A stretch of DNA of 64,000 nucleotides from Bryobacter sp. CoA8 C33 (GTDB lineage: Bacteria; Acidobacteriota; Terriglobia; Bryobacterales; Bryobacteraceae): assembly GCA_019931185.1 (NCBI GenBank), contig JAINDK010000009.1:1-64000 (forward strand), read 5' to 3'. This document shows, one piece after another, positions 54,243 through 63,920 of this stretch (the stretch's first letter is position 1; each line of letters starts with the position of its first letter). Made by a program: the position numbers and the translations under genes. The notes under the pieces were generated by a model. The model saw nothing but the letters and a program-made list of their open reading frames with translations. It was not told where the DNA came from and searched no databases.

Positions 54243-56393
54243 ATGCTCTATCTCGCTCTGCTCTTCGCTTTACTGCTCGCCGGTTGCGGGGCCAAGGATA
54301 CCGCCCAGCCTGTTTCCTCCGGTTACATCGACTCTCGTGCCTGCGCCGGTTGCCATGCGCAAATTGCCCTTAGCTATGCGCAAACCGGGATGGCCCGCGC
54401 TTTCCACCCCATCCGCCCCGACGAAGTTCCCACTGCCAAATTCACTCATGAGAAATCCGGACGCAGCTATCAGTTCCTCACTCGCGATGGAAAAGTCTTT
54501 CTGAAGCGCACGACTCTTGATGGTGGCTTCCCGATCGAGAAGGAAATCCATTATGTACTTGGGTCTGGTAATCACGCGCGCAGTTTCCTCCACCGCACGC
54601 CTCAGGGACGCCTGATCGAGATGCCTGTCAACTGGTATTCGGAGCGAAACGGTTTCCTGGCGATGAGCCCCGGCTACGACCGCCCCGATCATTTGGACAT
54701 GCGCCGGGCGATCGGCTACCAGTGTGCCTTCTGCCACAACGCTTACCCCGGCATCCCGAAGGCTTCCCTGCTCGACGATCCGATCTTCCCCGCCAAGCTG
54801 CCCGAGGGCATCGATTGCCAGCGCTGCCACGGGCCGGGCAGGGAACATGCCTCCTCCGGCGGCCGCGGCAAGATCCTCAATCCGAAGAAACTCTCCGGCA
54901 CCCGCAAGATGGAAGTCTGTCTGCAGTGCCATCTTGAGTCGACCAGCTTCCCTCTGCCCTTCTCCATCGTTCGCCACGACCAACCGGTCTTTTCCTATAA
55001 CCCCGCCCAACCGCTCGAGAGCTATATCTTGCATTTCGACCATGCCCGCGGCACACCCCGGGACGATAAGTTCGAGATTGCCGGCTCGGCCTACCGTTTG
55101 CGGCAGTCGAAATGCTTTCGTTTGTCGGAAGATCGCCTCACCTGCACCACTTGCCACAATCCCCATGAACGCACTCGCGCCGCCGCCGTCGATGCCGCCT
55201 GCCGCGGTTGCCACCCCTCCATCGATTCCCAGGCCCGCCATCCCGCCAGCGCCGATTGTGCCTCCTGCCATATGCCCAAGCGGCGCACCGAGGACGTCGT
55301 CCATGTAGCACTCACGGATCACAAAATTCAACGTCCCAACGCCAAACTGGATCCCCTCGCGCCCCTTAGCGAGCGACACGAGACGATTGGAAAAGATTCT
55401 TACCGCGGCGAGGTCGTACCCTATTATCCGGCCCAACCCGAAAACGATCTCTATCCGGCACTGGCTCAGGTGCTGAATCAAGCCAATATCGAGAAGGGAA
55501 TTCCCCGCCTTGCCGCGGCTCTCAAACAGCACCAACCCGCCCACCCGGCCTTTGCCGTTCATATGGCTCAGGCATTGCACTCAAACGCTAAACCACGCGA
55601 ATCCCTGCCCTACTACCACCAGGCTCTTGCGCTCGACCCCGCCTACCTCCCCGCTCTTCGCAATCTAGGCGCCACTCAGTTCCGCCTCAACGACCTCACC
55701 GCGGCTCGTGCCACTCTCGAGAAGGCCGTCTCGCTTCATCCGAACGATTCCCTATCCTGGCTCGAACTCGCCCGCCTGCATCACGCCCAGCGCCAGATGA
55801 GCGAAGCTCTCGCCGCTGCCCGCAAAGCCATCGCCGCCGAACCGGAACTCATCGAAGCTTACAAGACCCTCGCCGCCATCCTTAGTGATTCCGGAGACCG
55901 TTCCGCCGCCGAACAAACCCTGCTCGCAGCCCTCCGCGAACAACCCGACGAACCAGAACTGCTCACCAGCCTCGCCAATCTTGAGGCCAACAATAACTCC
56001 GCTTCCGCCGAGCTGCACTATCTTGCCGCCCTGCGCCTCTCCCCAGGGCTCAAGGCCGCTCACTTCAACCTCGCCCTGCTCTACGCCAACCTGAAGCGCT
56101 TTCCCGAGGCAGTCTCCCATTCCGAGGCAGCTCTCGAACCGAACCGGATCGACTCCTTTCTTCTGCTCGCTCAGCTGAATATGGCTCTCCGTGATTTTCG
56201 CACTGCCGCCGCTGCTTACCGTCGCGCCTTGGCGATCCAACCAACCCACGGACCCTCCTTGATCGGTCTGGCAACCGCCCTCGGCGCCACCGGCGACTTT
56301 CGTTCCGCTCGGGCCATTCTCACCCAGGCAGCCGCCTCGCCCGATTCCAAACTTCGCTCCGAAGCCAATCAACTCCTGAGTACCTTGCCCTAG
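54243..56393 (+). CDS. Seven-haem cytochrome c lipoprotein with C-terminal TPR domain
   Basis: This 716-residue protein begins with a lipoprotein signal (LYLALLFALLLAGCGAK, lipobox Cys15). The N-terminal half has seven CxxCH haem motifs: CAGCH, CAFCH, CQRCH, CLQCH, CTTCH, CRGCH and CASCH, laid out like cytochrome c554 relatives. Distal residues include the AFHP segment near residue 50. The second half is a series of tetratricopeptide repeats (PALRNLGATQFRLNDLTAAR; LSWLELARLHHAQRQMSEAL). It probably sits on a membrane and passes electrons to or from a partner bound by the TPRs. Partner and reaction are unknown. Confidence 0.9.
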   Translation: MLYLALLFALLLAGCGAKDTAQPVSSGYIDSRACAGCHAQIALSYAQTGMARAFHPIRPDEVPTAKFTHEKSGRSYQFLTRDGKVFLKRTTLDGGFPIEKEIHYVLGSGNHARSFLHRTPQGRLIEMPVNWYSERNGFLAMSPGYDRPDHLDMRRAIGYQCAFCHNAYPGIPKASLLDDPIFPAKLPEGIDCQRCHGPGREHASSGGRGKILNPKKLSGTRKMEVCLQCHLESTSFPLPFSIVRHDQPVFSYNPAQPLESYILHFDHARGTPRDDKFEIAGSAYRLRQSKCFRLSEDRLTCTTCHNPHERTRAAAVDAACRGCHPSIDSQARHPASADCASCHMPKRRTEDVVHVALTDHKIQRPNAKLDPLAPLSERHETIGKDSYRGEVVPYYPAQPENDLYPALAQVLNQANIEKGIPRLAAALKQHQPAHPAFAVHMAQALHSNAKPRESLPYYHQALALDPAYLPALRNLGATQFRLNDLTAARATLEKAVSLHPNDSLSWLELARLHHAQRQMSEALAAARKAIAAEPELIEAYKTLAAILSDSGDRSAAEQTLLAALREQPDEPELLTSLANLEANNNSASAELHYLAALRLSPGLKAAHFNLALLYANLKRFPEAVSHSEAALEPNRIDSFLLLAQLNMALRDFRTAAAAYRRALAIQPTHGPSLIGLATALGATGDFRSARAILTQAAASPDSKLRSEANQLLSTLP

Positions 56394-56554
56394 TTAAGTT
56401 ATTGCCTTAGATGTACTAAAGATGAATCCTATAGCAGTACTGGTACTTTCAAGTCTTTCATTGTAAAAGGCCTGCCAACAAAGTTTCTCTCTAGTAAAGA
56501 CATTGAGAATCCATATACTTGAATTAGAGTCTTTGGGCTCCAAACGATAAAGCA
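56394..56554 (+). promoter_or_regulatory. AT-rich gap with a candidate promoter
   Basis: This 161-base gap is clearly more AT-rich than its surroundings. TATACT at 56514-56519 matches the -10 consensus well, but no good -35 is seen at 17 bases. It lies 35 bases before the receiver ATG, so a short leader is possible. No strong ribosome-binding site is visible there. Confidence 0.35.
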
Positions 56555-56989
56555 ATGTCTTCTTCCCTCTCTGTCCCTTCCCGCCGATCCATCCGGTTGG
56601 CTCGTGTTCTTCTCGCCGATGACGATCCCACCGCACGGCTTACTCTTCAAACTGTTCTCGAAGCAGGTGGCTATACTGTTGACTCCGCCGCATCAGCCGC
56701 GGAAGCCATGCAAAAACTGGACGCCGAGGAATACTCTCTTGTCCTCACAGGTCGCGATATGGAGGCCCCTGATGCCGGTTGGCGAGTAGTTGAGCACGCC
56801 AAAATGATGGATTACCGTCCAGCAACCGCTTTTTTTAACGCGGAAACGGATCAGGATTCCCTAACCAGCCCCGATCGCAAGCCGCTTCTGATTGCTCCGG
56901 AAGATCTGCCGGAACTCCTCAGTAAAGTGGCCGACTTGATTAGCCGCCGTGCCTCCCGGCAAATCCAGCGCGACATGCGCTTCGCTTGA
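56555..56989 (+). CDS. Degenerate response-regulator receiver protein
   Basis: This 144-residue protein has a receiver fold: RVLLADDDPTARLTLQTVLE (acidic residues 22-24), SAASAAEAMQKLDAEEY and SLVLTGRDMEAPDAGW. The phosphoacceptor position normally occupied by Asp after the third strand is Gly66. In the last strand the conserved Lys is Ala (PLLIAPEDLPEL). So phosphorylation is unlikely, and it may work as a constitutive or protein-bound pseudo-receiver. It has no output domain and no kinase neighbour. Confidence 0.75.
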   Translation: MSSSLSVPSRRSIRLARVLLADDDPTARLTLQTVLEAGGYTVDSAASAAEAMQKLDAEEYSLVLTGRDMEAPDAGWRVVEHAKMMDYRPATAFFNAETDQDSLTSPDRKPLLIAPEDLPELLSKVADLISRRASRQIQRDMRFA

Positions 56990-57070
56990 TAAGCTCGCCC
57001 CCCGGGCCCATTGCCTGTCTACGGCCGGAATGCCCATTGGCTTCATCGCTTGGCTGCGTCCTGCTCGGCC

Positions 57071-58045
57071 TTAGGGTATGATTCCAATGGCTTCGATGGC
57101 GAAGCCTGCCTCATTGGACCCTACACCCTCCACAAGCCGCACCACGCCGAAGTGTTTTTCCACACTTCGGCTGACGGAATAAACCTTCTTCACCAACAGC
57201 TTGCCCCCTTGCCCATGAAGCAATTTGTCCATTCTGCCTTCAGCCAGCTGAAAATCTTTTTCCTCCCCGCCGAAGCCGATTACCGTTCCCGTCAGGATCA
57301 CCTTCTCCGCGCCGCCGCTGGACCGCTTCTGAATCCCGTCACAGTGAGCCAGTCCGGAGCCGGTAGCTCGCTGTGCCTGCATCAGTGTTCTGGCCGCGCC
57401 GGGATACTTCGCCGCCATCACCTGTTCGAGTACTGCTCCAGCCTCGATCGAACTCACAAAGCAAGTTACGGCCAGCAGGGATGCAGGTAAAGCGGCTAGG
57501 GCTTCCTCGAGCAGGGGACGGACGGCGTTGATATCTCCTCCCTCGGCCAAAGGCTTCATTACCGGCTTGCCGCTAACAAACTCAACGCCGTTCGGGTTCA
57601 TGGTCTTGCGGTCTTCGACAATCGCCTCGAATTGTACTTGTGCCCCCTCGAGAGCAAAAGCGCCTACTTGAATCACCGCCACGGCGGGTATCACCAGCTT
57701 CCATTCCGTGAATTGCTCACTGACAATCGCCGTAACGCGCCGGGCATCGCCGCGGCCGGCAACAAGGGCACGCAGTTTCAGAAACACTCCACCGCGCCCT
57801 TGTTTACGCAAGAAGTTAAGCGCCTCCTTGGCCTGCTGACTCAGAAGACCCCTGTTCGATAAAGGGCTGACGAGAAACACCATTCGGCTGCTATCACCCT
57901 GAGTCGCCGCTGGAGGGTCCGCAAGTACTTCGAGAGTCTGCGTGATTGGCTCCTCGTCCTTCTTATTCTTCTTTTTCTTTTGCGCTCCGGCGCCTCCCGA
58001 CAGGAGTGTCAGCGCCAGCAATGTCCCCAAAATTCGCCAAATCAT
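57071..58045 (-). CDS. Secreted protein with two RidA-like domains
   Basis: This 324-residue protein starts with a signal peptide (IWRILGTLLALTLLSGGAGA), then a Lys-rich stretch (KKKKNKKDEE). The remainder seems to contain two degenerate copies of a YjgF/RidA-like fold: FTEWKLVIPAVAVIQVGAFA with GAQVQFEAIV, and ILTGTVIGFGGEEKDFQLAE with EAGFAIEAIG. No catalytic Arg is clear. AAGGAAAGGA just before the ATG is a strong ribosome-binding site. Secretion of a RidA-like protein is unusual, and its role is unknown. Confidence 0.55.
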   Translation of the reverse strand: MIWRILGTLLALTLLSGGAGAQKKKKNKKDEEPITQTLEVLADPPAATQGDSSRMVFLVSPLSNRGLLSQQAKEALNFLRKQGRGGVFLKLRALVAGRGDARRVTAIVSEQFTEWKLVIPAVAVIQVGAFALEGAQVQFEAIVEDRKTMNPNGVEFVSGKPVMKPLAEGGDINAVRPLLEEALAALPASLLAVTCFVSSIEAGAVLEQVMAAKYPGAARTLMQAQRATGSGLAHCDGIQKRSSGGAEKVILTGTVIGFGGEEKDFQLAEGRMDKLLHGQGGKLLVKKVYSVSRSVEKHFGVVRLVEGVGSNEAGFAIEAIGIIP

Positions 58046-58069
58046 TCCTTTCCTTGTAGCACGTCGCGA

Positions 58070-60934
58070 TCAGAATACGAATCGCAAGCCCAATTGCATC
58101 AGCCGCTGATCGAGTGCCGCCGTCCAGGCAAAACTGGGCATGGTGGTGATCACTCCCGCTCCATCCACCGTTGCGTTGCTGGCTACACCGGTCACGTTGG
58201 TCCGGTTCAACAAATTGGTGAACTCACCAAAAAACTACGCCCGGTAGCGCTCGCGAATCGATATCTTGCGGCTGTATCGCAGATCGAACTGCTCGGTCCG
58301 CGGTCCGCGAAACGTATTGCGCCCGATGAATAACGGCCGCTGAAAAGCCGTGGTCGATGTGGCATCGCCGTTCAAGACCCGGTTCGAACCGATATTGAAC
58401 AAATCCCCATGCATGGCCAGGAAGAAAATCGCCACGCGGTTGTCGCTAAGCAGAGTCCGCAAGATAGCATTACCCCGCTCGAGTTTGGATTCGTAGACAA
58501 AGCTCGCATTGAAGCTGTGCCGCCGGTCGCTCAGGGAATTGCCGCGGTCCCGCCCGCGGTTGGAAATGTCGGAGAGCCAAAACGCCCCGGCATCAATGTT
58601 GTTCTGCTCCGGCGCATCGTCAATCGCCTGCGCCCAAGTGTAGCTCGCAAAGCCTTCGAAGCCCTTCGCCATGCGTTTGCTTAGCGTGAACGTGCCGCCG
58701 CTGTAAACTGAATTGCCCACGCTCTCGGCCAGTACGATGCCATTGAATCGCGGGTCGAGACGACCGGCCCCAAAGATCGGACGGCCATCGGCCAGCGTCT
58801 GTCCGCTCGGAATCAGATTCCGGTTTGAGTAGATCGGCAACCCGGTACCCTTCGTGTACAGGTAGGTGGCCGTCAAGGTCAAATCCCAGGGCAATTGACG
58901 GCTGATGGAGAGATTGGCGTTATGCGAATAGAGCGTCCGGTACTCGGGGCTCACGGCCGTCACATACTGTGTCCCGGGCGTAAAGCCGGTCGGGATGCCC
59001 GAAAACACATTCGAATAGTTCGGCGCGAAGCTCGCCGCCGGTCCAGCCGAAATGTTGAAGAAAATCGGCGACCCGTTGTTCAGGATCGCGCGCCGGTAAA
59101 TGTCGGTTTGCGGCGCATCGTAGAACATGCCGTAGCTGGCGCGCACGACCGCTTTCTGGTCCTGGCTAAGTGACCAAGCGAGCGCGAGGCGCGGGGCGAA
59201 GTTGTTGCGGTCCACGCGAAAGCTGCGCGAGACCGCAAGCGGGCTCTGTGAATTCCCAGCCGGCAGCAGATACAGGTCATACCGCGGACCATAGCTCAGC
59301 GTCAGATTCGGCCGCGGCTTCCACGAATCTTGTGCGTAGAAATTCCAGAAATTGTGGTTGTAGGGCAGGTTCGGCTCTCCCACCGTCTGCGTGAAGTTCG
59401 TGTAGCCCCGTGGACTGCGCCCTGCTTGCGCATCGAGAAATGCCTGCACCGTGGGAAAGGTGTACTGTGCGAAAGTTGCCTGAATCTGCTCGTCGCGGAT
59501 CGCCCGGTAGTTAAACCCGAACTTAAACGCATGCGTTCCTCTATTCCAACTCAGGTTTTAGCTGAATTCAGGGGCCAACTCGCGGTAGACAAAACTCACA
59601 TTCGTCGGACCGCCGAACAGAATCTGATTTGGAATCACAATCGCCGGGCCACTGCCGGTGCCGCTGAACCCGTTATTCCTCTGATTGCGCAGCGGCGACT
59701 GCATGCGAAATTCATTCACTACCGCCGGGCCAAAGGTGGAAATGAACTGTGCTGCATAAACATAAGACCGGTCGACGAATTCAAATGTGCGCGATTGAAC
59801 GCCGAGGCCAAATGCGTTTGAGTTAAATGGAGAATCATTGCGCTGACCGTTGGTGCGCAAGGCCAGCCGGTGATTCCGCGTCAGTTGCACATCCCCACGG
59901 ATGAAAAAGAACTGCACGTTCCGCGCAAACGGAATGGGATTGGCAAATTCCGCTGGCAGACCCACCGAGGCGATCACTGCTGGCGTTGCTGTCACCGGTT
60001 GCGGGAGATCCCGCACCACACGCTCCCATGCCGCATGGAAAAAAGCACGAGCTTTCTTCAGCGGTCCGCCCCCGCCCCCAAGCAATGAGTCGACATTCGT
60101 TTCCGGGCGGCGCCGCCCCGGTCCTAGCAATGCCGGCGCCGCGCTGAAGTTTGTGCGGCGAAACAGATAGCCCGCTTCCCCATGGTACTCGTTCGTTCCC
60201 GATTTCGTGATTGTATTGAAGACCGTGCCCACCGAGTTCCCAAACTCAGCGGCGTAGCCGTTGGAGACCTGTTGCACTTCTTGCACAAAGGTACTCGATA
60301 TGAGTATCAGCCGAATCCCCGCCCGGTCGCTTTGCACATTGTTGTTGCCATCGATCTGATAGTTGATTCAATTATTGAAGCCATTGGCCATGACTTTTCG
60401 CGGTACGCCAAATTCGGTGTTCGGCCGTCCGGTCACATTTGGTTGCACCAAAATGAAGTTGTAAGGGTTGCGGGAGACCAGCGGCAGATTCGCGACGAAA
60501 TTCTGATTCAGGGTCGAACCGAAATCGGTTCGTGCCGGCTCGGTGAATCCTGCTGCCTCCGATACGGTTATCGTCGATTCCACCGTTCCCGGTTCCATCA
60601 CCTGGTTCACCACGGCTGTTGTGCCCGCATTGAGCACAATACCCTCGCGGATCGCCGTCCTAAAGCCTGGGGCTTCGATCCGTACGCGGTAGCTGCCGAG
60701 GGGCAGTACCGGCAGCCGGTACAGGCCTTCCGCTCTGGTTGTCACCGTCCGCTGGAAGCCCGCGGCAGTGTTTTCCGCCGTCACCTTAGCCCCGGAAACG
60801 GCTGCCCCAGTCCCGTCCGTAACCGTACCTTCGATTTGCCCATTGATAGCCGCCGCCTGCCCGTAGAGCGAAGCGGAGGCTGCAAGGACAAGAATCAGTG
60901 CAACTGGTTTTGGAGATCCCATGGATATCAGCAT
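58070..60934 (-). pseudogene. Oar-like TonB-dependent receptor with three in-frame stop codons
   Basis: From ATG 60934 to TGA 58070 one continuous frame of 955 codons encodes an Oar-like receptor, interrupted only by three stops: TGA (60368-60370), TAA (59558-59560) and TAG (58235-58237). The signal peptide, carboxypeptidase-like domain (GQIEGTVTDGTGAAVSGAKV), plug (LPLVSRNPYNFILVQPNVTG), barrel and final LGLRFVF are intact across them. The first stop follows ANGFNN and precedes INYQIDGNNN, where Arg (CGA) would fit. The last lies in RYRA-[stop]-FFGEFTNLLNRTN, where Glu (GAG) would fit. No frameshift is present. Probably a recently decayed receptor gene. Confidence 0.85.
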
Positions 60935-60954
60935 CGCCCGGCGGGTGGATCACT

Positions 60955-62025
60955 TCAAGCCGTTTTTAGCCCGAGCTTCAAGGAATGTCGCGCATAGTCG
61001 ATGCTCCGCTCCATATGTTCTTTTTGCTGGTAGACCAGTGCGGCCTGATAAGCCGGCGGTGTCGCGCGCCCAGCCACATCCTCCTCCACCACCGGTTTTT
61101 CGTAGGGGCGGCCCCGCTTCGCCAGTGCTACAAACCGTGCGTACTCCCAGGCACGCGCCTTCGGGTACCATTTCCGCCACCACGATTCATCCCGCACGGG
61201 CAGCACCGTGATCGGCCTCCCGGTGATCGGCTTGACGAAGATCTTCACCTCAGGCCGCAGCAATTGGCGCGCTCGCTCGATGATCTTGGCAAAATCCACC
61301 GTGCCTTCCCCAAGCGGTACCCACTGCACCGCGATGCCGTCGGGATGCTCGTACACGACGGAGTCCCGCAGATGAAATGTCATCGTGTAGGGCGCCAGTG
61401 TTTCCAGAGTGATCAGCGGGTCTTCGAGCGTGAACACCGGGTTTCCTGTATCGAGATAAGTGCCGGCGTATTCTTTTCCCGCTGTCTCAATGATCTCTTT
61501 GTGTTCCCAGGCTTGAAAGTCCTTATGCACCTCGATGGCTATCTTCAAGCCCGCGTCGATCACTTCGCTGCGTACTGCCCGCAGAACTCTGATTGCCAAT
61601 TCCATGTTCGCCTCGATCGAGGCCAGGGGCAACTCGTGACGAAAGCTGGCCAGCACGGCTCTCACCAGGGGTGAGCCACATGCCTTCGCGCGGGCGATAT
61701 TCCGCCGGAACTGCCGCAGATTCGCCTCCCACAACTCCGGTGTCTTCGGTAGAATCCCACTTCCTCCCGTCTCGAGATGAAGCCCGAATTCACCAGCCCA
61801 CTGCTTTACTTCCGCCCAGTGCGCCGGGTCCATCGCGCGCGGATCCAGTGAGTCCTGCAGGAACAAAGCGTCGAGCTTCCATTCCGCCGCTTGCTCAAAG
61901 TGCTGACGATCCGTCATTTTCAGCCCGCGCAGGCAATATGTGTTGTAGCCGAGGCCAATTCTTTCCGGCATCGCCCCCACCACGGGAACTGCGCCGCAGT
62001 AACCCAGGAACTCTCTTCGCTTCAT
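60955..62025 (-). CDS. Sugar phosphate isomerase/epimerase-like TIM-barrel protein, exported
   Basis: This 356-residue protein starts KRREFLGYCGAVPVVGAMP, a twin-arginine-like signal. A xylose-isomerase-like TIM barrel follows, with IGLGYNTYCLRGLKMTD, IAIEVHKDFQAWEHKEIIET and YAGTYLDTGNPVFTLEDP (metal ligands Glu, Asp). MTFHLRDSVVYEH and VPLGEGTVDFAKI also occur. It likely acts on a sugar or inositol derivative. It ends 21 bases before the broken receptor's start, in the same direction, and is 4 bases downstream of the permease. Confidence 0.85.
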   Translation of the reverse strand: MKRREFLGYCGAVPVVGAMPERIGLGYNTYCLRGLKMTDRQHFEQAAEWKLDALFLQDSLDPRAMDPAHWAEVKQWAGEFGLHLETGGSGILPKTPELWEANLRQFRRNIARAKACGSPLVRAVLASFRHELPLASIEANMELAIRVLRAVRSEVIDAGLKIAIEVHKDFQAWEHKEIIETAGKEYAGTYLDTGNPVFTLEDPLITLETLAPYTMTFHLRDSVVYEHPDGIAVQWVPLGEGTVDFAKIIERARQLLRPEVKIFVKPITGRPITVLPVRDESWWRKWYPKARAWEYARFVALAKRGRPYEKPVVEEDVAGRATPPAYQAALVYQQKEHMERSIDYARHSLKLGLKTA

Positions 62026-62029
62026 GCCC

Positions 62030-63529
62030 TCACTCTCCTGCCGCCAGCACGCTGCGCGATTTTGAATAACCGAAGTAAATTGCCAGACCGATGATCAGCC
62101 AGATGAAAAACGTGAGCCATGTCTGCAGCGGTAGGCCCAGCATCAGAATCAGGCAGAACAAAATTGACAAGTAAGGAACCATCGGTACCAGCGGCACCCG
62201 AAATCCCCGCGGCATATCCGGTTGCCGCTTGCGTAAGACGATCACCCCGGCCGAAACGCTCGCAAACGCCGCCAGTGTTCCAATGTTCGCCAACTCGGCG
62301 AAGGTGGCGATATCCCAAAGTCCTGCCGGTATTCCAACCACGAATCCCGCAATCCAGGTGCTCACATCCGGGGTTCGATATTCCGGGTGTACCCGCGAAA
62401 AGATTCCCGGCAGCAGCCGGTCCCGCGACATCGCAAACCAGATCCGCGCCTGCCCGTATTGAAAGACAAGCAGCGAACTCCACATCCCGACCAGTGCCCC
62501 GACGCTCACAAAGATCCTGAGCTTGTCATATCCCACATCCTTCAGTGCCCGGGCCACGGGTTCGTCATTGTTCAGCGTCGTGTACGGAACGATCCCGGTC
62601 AACACTAGCGCCACGGATCCGTAGAGCAATGCGCAAATGGCCAGCGTCAGAATGATTCCCCAAGGCAGATCCCGTTTTGGGTTTTCGCATTCCTCGGCTG
62701 CTGTCGATACCGAGTCGAAGCCAATGTAGGCAAAGAAGACGATCGCCGCTCCGGAAATTACACCTGACATGCCATTCGGCATGAAGGGCTTCCAGTTCCC
62801 CGGATCGATCGCCGACGCAGCCCCGAAAACAAAAGCCAAAATCGCCAAGGTCTTGATGACAACCATGATGTTGGTGGCCTGCGCGCTTTCCTTCACCCCC
62901 CGCACCAGCAGCCAGGTCAGCACCACCATGATGATGAGGGCCGGCAGATTGAAATAAGCCCCGGTGACATCTCCGCCCCGAAATGCCGGCCCGGACCATT
63001 CCGGAGGCAGCCGGTAACCAAAGAGATTGTCCAGAATGTCGTTGAAATATCCCGAGAAGCCAACTGCCACGCTCATGTTGGAAACCGCATACTCAAGGAT
63101 CAGGTCCCAGCCCAGTATCCAGGCAAAGATTTCCCCTAGGGTCGCATAAGCGTAGGTATAGGTGCTTCCCGCCACGGGAATCATCGAGGACAACTCCGCG
63201 TAACAAAGAGCCGCAAATCCGCATGCAAACGCTACCAGGAGGAAACTCAGTACCACTCCCGGTCCCGCCCCCGGCCTGCCAATCGTCGATACCGCGTCTG
63301 GCCCATAGCGCAGCAGATCGAGCACCGGCGCATGCAAAACACTCTGGTACTTCATCGTGACTCCCGCCGCTGCCGTCCCGGTCAGCGTGAAAATGCCCGA
63401 GCCGATCACCGCCCCGATCCCCATCGCCACCAGGCTCCACAAGCCAAGCGTTTTCGTTAGCTTGTGGCGGCCGGATTCGCTCTCGGCAATGAGTTGTTCA
63501 ATCGGCTTGCATCGCAGCAACTGGCTCAT
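62030..63529 (-). CDS. Amino acid permease, APC superfamily
   Basis: This 499-residue protein has about 12-14 transmembrane helices. The APC core motif GAVIGSGIFTLTGTAAA lies near residues 40-55. GSTYTYAYATLGEIFAWILG, FFAYIGFDSVSTAAEECENP and YGQARIWFAMSRDRLLPG are characteristic of the cationic amino acid transporter (CAT/YfnA) branch. It should import an amino acid with protons. The TIM-barrel gene follows after 4 bases. Confidence 0.93.
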   Translation of the reverse strand: MSQLLRCKPIEQLIAESESGRHKLTKTLGLWSLVAMGIGAVIGSGIFTLTGTAAAGVTMKYQSVLHAPVLDLLRYGPDAVSTIGRPGAGPGVVLSFLLVAFACGFAALCYAELSSMIPVAGSTYTYAYATLGEIFAWILGWDLILEYAVSNMSVAVGFSGYFNDILDNLFGYRLPPEWSGPAFRGGDVTGAYFNLPALIIMVVLTWLLVRGVKESAQATNIMVVIKTLAILAFVFGAASAIDPGNWKPFMPNGMSGVISGAAIVFFAYIGFDSVSTAAEECENPKRDLPWGIILTLAICALLYGSVALVLTGIVPYTTLNNDEPVARALKDVGYDKLRIFVSVGALVGMWSSLLVFQYGQARIWFAMSRDRLLPGIFSRVHPEYRTPDVSTWIAGFVVGIPAGLWDIATFAELANIGTLAAFASVSAGVIVLRKRQPDMPRGFRVPLVPMVPYLSILFCLILMLGLPLQTWLTFFIWLIIGLAIYFGYSKSRSVLAAGE

Positions 63530-63578
63530 CGCTGTATTCTACGCTACCCCTCCCGTAACTGTAGCCCCAAAAGCCGAA

Positions 63579-63608
63579 GGGCCAGTGTTGGGGAACCAAC
63601 ACTGGCCC
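63579..63608 (-). terminator. Perfect 13-bp hairpin, probable terminator of the small basic gene
   Basis: GGGCCAGTGTTGG and CCAACACTGGCCC form a perfect 13-bp stem with a GGAA loop (TTCC on the minus strand). On the minus strand it is followed by TTCGGCTTTTGG, a short T-run. It sits after the 53-residue gene and before the permease gene, so it should separate them. Confidence 0.6.
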
Positions 63609-63689
63609 TGGATTGTGTCTGGCAGGCTCGGAGGGAGGGCCCACGAAACACTAATTTCGTCCGACAGAAAAGCTGCCGCTATCAGCCCA

Positions 63690-63851
63690 CTATTTGCGCT
63701 TGGACTGCCCCTTGCTCATCTTCCTGACCTTTCGCTTCAGCGAGCCACGGTCCTGACCTTGCGTACGCCCAGTGTAGGCCGGCGCCTCTTTGCGCGCTGC
63801 CCGCTTCAATTTCTTACGCTCTGATTTATCCTTGACGTGCTTCGTGTTCAT
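63690..63851 (-). CDS. Small very basic protein (53 residues)
   Basis: This 53-residue protein starts MNTKHVKDKSERKKLKRAAR and ends VRKMSKGQSKRK. About 40 percent of residues are Lys or Arg, with no transmembrane segment. It might bind RNA, DNA or a ribosome, but no family is recognised. GAAGAA precedes the ATG. A perfect terminator hairpin downstream supports it being a real transcription unit. Confidence 0.55.
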   Translation of the reverse strand: MNTKHVKDKSERKKLKRAARKEAPAYTGRTQGQDRGSLKRKVRKMSKGQSKRK

Positions 63852-63920
63852 GGTTCTTCAATCTCTCAACACTTAAGAATACCGCATCGCGGCTGGATTT
63901 TCCATGTTTGTCCCTCTCAC

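Noticed and set aside
56394-56636. 80-codon minus-strand frame in the AT-rich gap
   Set aside because: It overlaps the receiver start antisense and shows no motif or ribosome-binding site.
60368-60370. TGA in the third receptor as a second selenocysteine codon
   Set aside because: The conserved residue there looks like Arg, not Cys, and two other kinds of stop occur in the same frame.
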